From Bacteroidales bacterium (lineage in GTDB: Bacteria > Bacteroidota > Bacteroidia > Bacteroidales > UBA932), in the NCBI GenBank assembly GCA_016281435.1, contig JAEEIQ010000015.1, forward strand, positions 1-7,416: a stretch of 7,416 nucleotides of DNA, given 5' to 3'. The notes below the pieces were generated by a model. The model had not been told where the DNA came from. It did no database searches and saw only the letters and a list, made by a program, of their open reading frames with translations. A program made the translations under genes and the position numbers. Shown one piece after another: positions 3,897-7,416 of the stretch. Position 1 is the stretch's first letter, and every line of letters starts with the position of its first letter.

Positions 3897-6587
3897 ATGA
3901 AAACACTTTACAAAAGCATAACCGCAATGATGGCCGCAGCGGCCGCGCTGACTGCCTGCCAGAAAGAACTTGCCGAGCCCGATTACCCGTGCGCGGTGGA
4001 GTTCTCGATAGAAGAAATGGATGACCCGCAGGACGAGGAAGCCGCGGATCCCGAAGAAGTCGAGACCAAGACCATCTTCGGCACTCCGTCCGGCACGTCC
4101 GTCCCCGTCCTCTGGACTACGAACCAGAAGGTGTTCTTTATTTATAATGGAACGTCCGCCAGCGGCTCGGGCACAGGCGCAGGCGTCTCCGCCGACGTCA
4201 CTCCCTCATCGGACAAGAAGACCGCGAAAATAAACAAGAAGGTGGACGTATCCACGCTGAAAAGCGTTCAGTTCCGGCTTGTAAGTCCGTATTCCTGCGT
4301 CACCTCCCATACGATTTCCCAGACCGAGATATCAGTTCCCGGGAACCAGACTCCCACGGCCTCGTCTCCTGACGAGAAGGCTATGGTCCTGGGCGCGAAG
4401 ACCGCCATTTATACCCAGATACCGGCCAAGGTTACGTTCTCGCCCAAGCATATGACCTCCTATATATGCCTGACCCTGAACAACGCCGACAGGCTTGGAA
4501 CGCTCAAGACCGTGACGGTGACCGCAACCGTGCCGCTTTCCGGCAAGGCTGTATTCGACTTCAACGCCACCAATCCAAAGATCACCGCGGCATCGAGCGG
4601 CACGGCCAAGTCGGTGACTGTGAACACGACCAACAAATCGAACATCTGGATTGCGTGCCTGCCCGCACAGGTCGCGGGCACGAAACTTACCATCACGGCC
4701 AACGGAACCAACAGGACCACGATACGTGAGATCACCGTCCCGTCCGGGAAGAATCTGACTGCCGGCAAGGTGGCCGTCCTTTCCGTGGACATAGACACCG
4801 ACAACCACCCGACCAGCGTTTCGCTCAACAAGACCAGCCTGGCCCTGGCCGCCGGCAATAGCGAGACCCTGACGGCCACTGTATTGCCTACCGGCATATC
4901 GAACAGTGCCGTGACCTGGTCCTCATCCAACACTTCCGTCGCCACCGTCTCCTCGTCGGGACTGGTCAAGGCGATAAAAGAAGGCAACGCCACCATAACG
5001 GTCACGACCGTCGACGGCGGGAAGACCGCAACCTGCGCCGTGAAGGTAAGTCCGCCCGCACCCCGCACTGTCACTATCCTGAACAAGACCGACGATCCGC
5101 TCTACGACGACGATGCGCTGCACATCACGCCGACCATCAATGCCGTCCTTAGTTATAGGATCACCTATACCGACGGCAGCGTCGCTACCAACAGCGGAGC
5201 CAGGGTGACCGTGGATTCAGGATCCGGCGTGATGGTTTCCTCCGACGGACTGACACTGAAGTGCATCTCGGTCGCCCAGGAGGCCACAGTCAAGATTGCG
5301 GCCTACACCAGCGGAGGCTCCATTTCCGGCGTCACGGGCACGATTAACGTAAAGACCTGGTCCGACCCGACTTCGGTCTCCTATTCTATCAACACGCCAG
5401 CGAAAGACCTGAAATGGGTGCTTTCAAATACCAATTACACGCTCAACGCCACCGTTTCCCCGTCGACAGCACGCCAGAAGGTGGAAATCACCGTGCCGTC
5501 CGACAAGTCTTACTGGAAAGTGACACGGGCGAGCGGCAGGACATTCACGATCAAGGACCCCACCGAGCATAATTTCGGCACCGCGAACGAGCATATCAAC
5601 ACGCTCAACACGACCTTCACGATATCCGTGTGGCAGAAGCCTAGCGTAAGGGCATTCCTCACCCTGTGCCCGACGACGATCGACGTCTCCAAGCCGAAAC
5701 TGTTCGATTACGTGGCGTACAATTCCTCGACGCATACCTACAAGATCATTGACGGCGGCCTGCGGGTCCTCTTCAAGACGGCATACGGGACATCGCACTA
5801 CAAGGTCAAGGACATCTGGCTCGACAACGTCTCCCTGTCCGTACCGAGCGGGTACAAGATCGTCGGTATAGTGACCACATTCTTCACGGGCGAAGAGGTG
5901 GATTACCCGACGACGACCGGTCTCGTGAATCCCTACGAACTTGTCACCTACGGTCCCAACGTCGGCGGGACCACCGGAACTCTCCTGACGTCCGGCAAGA
6001 TCCACGGCTTCGCGATTTCGATGTACAACGCCGTCGCTTCGAAGTGGTGCGCCGAGAACGACCACGTGGACAGCAATGCGAACTGGTCCACGGAGCTCAA
6101 GAACGCTTACGGAGGGAATTCCATCCTGTCCGGCTCATCGCAACAGAATATGATGAACGGTTTCAACCTTACCATCGCCGCGCACCAGTACAACGTATGG
6201 AGGGGCAGTTCACACAGCATTCTTCCTGCGAATATGGTATGGAACTACGGCGAGCCGGGGTATGAGCTCAACTGCTGTCCGTTCCCGAAATCCAATTCTT
6301 CGCTTACCTGGGTGATGCGTCCCTGGTTCGTCCCGACGATATGGAACTGGGACCACATTGCGGACAAGGACGGAAAGTTGTATAACACGACTGTGATGAA
6401 AACCCTCAACAGCCAGATAGAAAAAGCCGGTTTCGGCAATGCCGTATTCCCGTACAGCACTGATGCATACTGGACTATCAACGAAGTGAACACCGACAAG
6501 ACCCAGGCCTACATCGTCTATTCCGAGGGCCCGGCCACCCGCGCCAAGTCCGGCTCGGCAGGAGTCCGTCCGTTCCTTATCTTCTGA
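3897..6587 (+). CDS. Fimbrillin-like Big_2-containing surface lipoprotein
   Basis: An 896-residue predicted surface adhesin or fimbrial component. The ATG at 3897 is chosen because it starts a clean lipoprotein signal peptide with lipobox L-T-A-C (C21); longer in-frame readings run through the small-protein gene. After C21 comes an acidic linker (about 39-57). Residues about 58-300 resemble the fimbrillin (Mfa-like) family: E-T-K-T-I-F, then VLWTTNQKVFFIYNG, and the closing strand NLTAGKVAVLSVDID. Residues 305-384 are a clear Big_2 Ig-like domain (VSLNKTSLALAAGNSETLTA, then WSSSNTSVATVSSSGLVKA). Residues about 390-490 look like a second, diverged Ig-like unit and about 492-600 like a third. 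The C-terminal 300 residues are rich in Trp, Tyr and Asn; the last about 60 (DAYWTINEV to VRPFLIF) resemble the end of FISUMP/DUF1566-type domains, a tentative match. It lies 13 nt after the small protein and ends before a terminator. Receptor or polymer partners are unknown. Confidence 0.88.
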   Translation: MKTLYKSITAMMAAAAALTACQKELAEPDYPCAVEFSIEEMDDPQDEEAADPEEVETKTIFGTPSGTSVPVLWTTNQKVFFIYNGTSASGSGTGAGVSADVTPSSDKKTAKINKKVDVSTLKSVQFRLVSPYSCVTSHTISQTEISVPGNQTPTASSPDEKAMVLGAKTAIYTQIPAKVTFSPKHMTSYICLTLNNADRLGTLKTVTVTATVPLSGKAVFDFNATNPKITAASSGTAKSVTVNTTNKSNIWIACLPAQVAGTKLTITANGTNRTTIREITVPSGKNLTAGKVAVLSVDIDTDNHPTSVSLNKTSLALAAGNSETLTATVLPTGISNSAVTWSSSNTSVATVSSSGLVKAIKEGNATITVTTVDGGKTATCAVKVSPPAPRTVTILNKTDDPLYDDDALHITPTINAVLSYRITYTDGSVATNSGARVTVDSGSGVMVSSDGLTLKCISVAQEATVKIAAYTSGGSISGVTGTINVKTWSDPTSVSYSINTPAKDLKWVLSNTNYTLNATVSPSTARQKVEITVPSDKSYWKVTRASGRTFTIKDPTEHNFGTANEHINTLNTTFTISVWQKPSVRAFLTLCPTTIDVSKPKLFDYVAYNSSTHTYKIIDGGLRVLFKTAYGTSHYKVKDIWLDNVSLSVPSGYKIVGIVTTFFTGEEVDYPTTTGLVNPYELVTYGPNVGGTTGTLLTSGKIHGFAISMYNAVASKWCAENDHVDSNANWSTELKNAYGGNSILSGSSQQNMMNGFNLTIAAHQYNVWRGSSHSILPANMVWNYGEPGYELNCCPFPKSNSSLTWVMRPWFVPTIWNWDHIADKDGKLYNTTVMKTLNSQIEKAGFGNAVFPYSTDAYWTINEVNTDKTQAYIVYSEGPATRAKSGSAGVRPFLIF

Positions 6588-6597
6588 TGCTTCGGGT

Positions 6598-6621
6598 GGT
6601 CCGCGCTTCGCTCGCAGGACC
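6598..6621. repeat. Short hairpin after the surface lipoprotein gene
   Basis: GGTCC (6598-6602) pairs with GGACC (6617-6621), and GCG (6603-6605) pairs with CGC (6613-6615) around a 7-nt loop, with one bulged A. It starts 10 nt after the stop codon and lies upstream of a second hairpin that carries the T tract. It may protect the mRNA 3' end or be a copy of a dispersed element; one window cannot tell. Confidence 0.5.
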
Positions 6622-6638
6622 GAATCATATCCATCTCC

Positions 6639-6675
6639 GGCGGGGGGCCTTCTTGCAAGAGCCCCCGCCTTTTTT
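6639..6675 (+). terminator. Intrinsic terminator of the small-protein/lipoprotein unit
   Basis: A GC-only 8-bp stem, GGCGGGGG (6639-6646) with CCCCCGCC (6662-6669), encloses an inner TCTT-GC-AAGA palindrome and is followed directly by six T (6670-6675), with more T-rich sequence to 6685. This is the strongest terminator in the window. It ends only 24 nt before the next start codon. Confidence 0.92.
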
Positions 6676-6699
6676 CGTTTTTTTTCGTATTTTTACGAT

Positions 6700-7416
6700 A
6701 TGAGAACGCAAAAACTTCCTACCATCCTCCTTGCTGCGGCCCTCTTCCTGACGGCCTGCGCGGAACAGACACCCGTAAAATATAAAATCTGGTACGACTG
6801 GCCTGAGCGGGTCCTGCCGGAAGATTTCGCCACCCTCGGCGAACCGGACCTGCAGGGCGCCTGGACCAACATCGACCTCCGGGGAGTCGACGACATGATG
6901 GACCATTACGCAATGCTCCTGGAGGCACCGCTCAAGGTGGGCGCTGAAGAAGAATACAGCTTCACCCTGACGACCGACGACGGCAGCCGTTTCTATATCG
7001 ACGGCGAACTCTTGGTGGAGAACGACGGCGCCCACGGACCCATAGAGAAAAAGTTCTCCAAGGTCCTCGGAAAGGGCACCCACGCGCTCAGGCTCGAGTT
7101 TTTCGACTACGACAAGCTGCAGACCCTGATCTTCAAGTACTCCACCCCCACCATCGCGGAGCGGGAGTACGACGACCAGGTGATGGCCAGGGAGGACAGG
7201 CTTTCCGACAACAAGAAGTTCGTGAAGCCCCAGGTCAGGGAGGCCTACCGCCGCTACGCCGCCTGGAAGGGCAATGACGAGACCCTGGTGTTCCCCATCA
7301 TCACCGACGTCCATACGGGCGCAAGGTTCTCCTACAAGCACGTAGGCTACGCGGCGGAGGCCGGACGCAAGTTCCACGCGGACTTCATGGCCAACCTGGG
7401 CGACATCGGCCTGAAC
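6700..7416 (+). CDS. PA14-domain metallophosphoesterase lipoprotein, N-terminal part
   Basis: The first 239 codons of a gene that runs off the window. The protein opens with a lipoprotein signal peptide, lipobox L-T-A-C at residues 17-20. Residues about 27-149 form a PA14-type beta domain; the diagnostic strand is TTDDGSRFYIDGELLVENDG (91-110), followed by a typical K-G-T-H-A-L-R-L-E-F-F segment (125-135). PA14 domains usually bind carbohydrates. From about residue 197 a calcineurin-like phosphoesterase domain begins: the D-x-H metal motif is TDVH (D203, H205), and NLGDIGLN (232-239) fits the second, G-D, motif. The remaining metal ligands would lie beyond the window. It is probably an exported enzyme acting on a phosphoester in the envelope; the substrate is unknown. 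ATG 6700 is chosen because the signal peptide starts there. A terminator precedes it by 24 nt and no promoter fits between. Confidence 0.87.
   Translation, partial: MRTQKLPTILLAAALFLTACAEQTPVKYKIWYDWPERVLPEDFATLGEPDLQGAWTNIDLRGVDDMMDHYAMLLEAPLKVGAEEEYSFTLTTDDGSRFYIDGELLVENDGAHGPIEKKFSKVLGKGTHALRLEFFDYDKLQTLIFKYSTPTIAEREYDDQVMAREDRLSDNKKFVKPQVREAYRRYAAWKGNDETLVFPIITDVHTGARFSYKHVGYAAEAGRKFHADFMANLGDIGLN

Overview
This is chromosomal sequence from a GC-rich member of the Bacteroidota, most likely Bacteroidales. The evidence is a Bacteroidota-type promoter (TTTG, 19 nt, TAnnTTTG) before the tRNA genes, a fimbrillin-like lipoprotein with a Big_2 domain, a membrane-anchored TPR/LuxR-type regulator, a dipeptide epimerase of the Bacteroidota type, and the absence of clear Shine-Dalgarno sequences before the starts. 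Genus cannot be fixed from the sequence alone. No mobile element, CRISPR array or prophage was seen.

Layout. Positions 1-474 hold the C-terminal 157 codons of a dipeptide epimerase, followed by a hairpin. After an AT-rich leader, 726-1646 encodes an AraC-family regulator that ends in an intrinsic terminator. Directly against this terminator lies a strong promoter for two tRNA genes, tRNA-Ser(UGA) and tRNA-Pro with an unusual AGG anticodon. These end in a hairpin that can terminate transcription in both directions. On the minus strand, 2093-3559 encodes a predicted membrane protein with an N-terminal signal sequence, a TPR-like sensor region, one transmembrane helix and a C-terminal LuxR-type DNA-binding domain. 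Divergent from it are a 50-residue small protein (3731-3883) and, 13 nt later, an 896-residue surface lipoprotein (3897-6587). A terminator follows, then the start of a PA14-metallophosphoesterase lipoprotein that runs off the window (6700-7416).

How the parts may fit. The most coherent unit is the divergent module at about 2093-6675: a transmembrane one-component regulator facing a small protein and an adhesin-like lipoprotein. The 171-nt gap between them contains a cluster of TTACTCATT/TACTCA half-sites, including a perfect 9-bp inverted repeat. I infer that the regulator controls the small protein and lipoprotein through these sites. The epimerase, the AraC regulator, the tRNAs and the metallophosphoesterase look like independent units.
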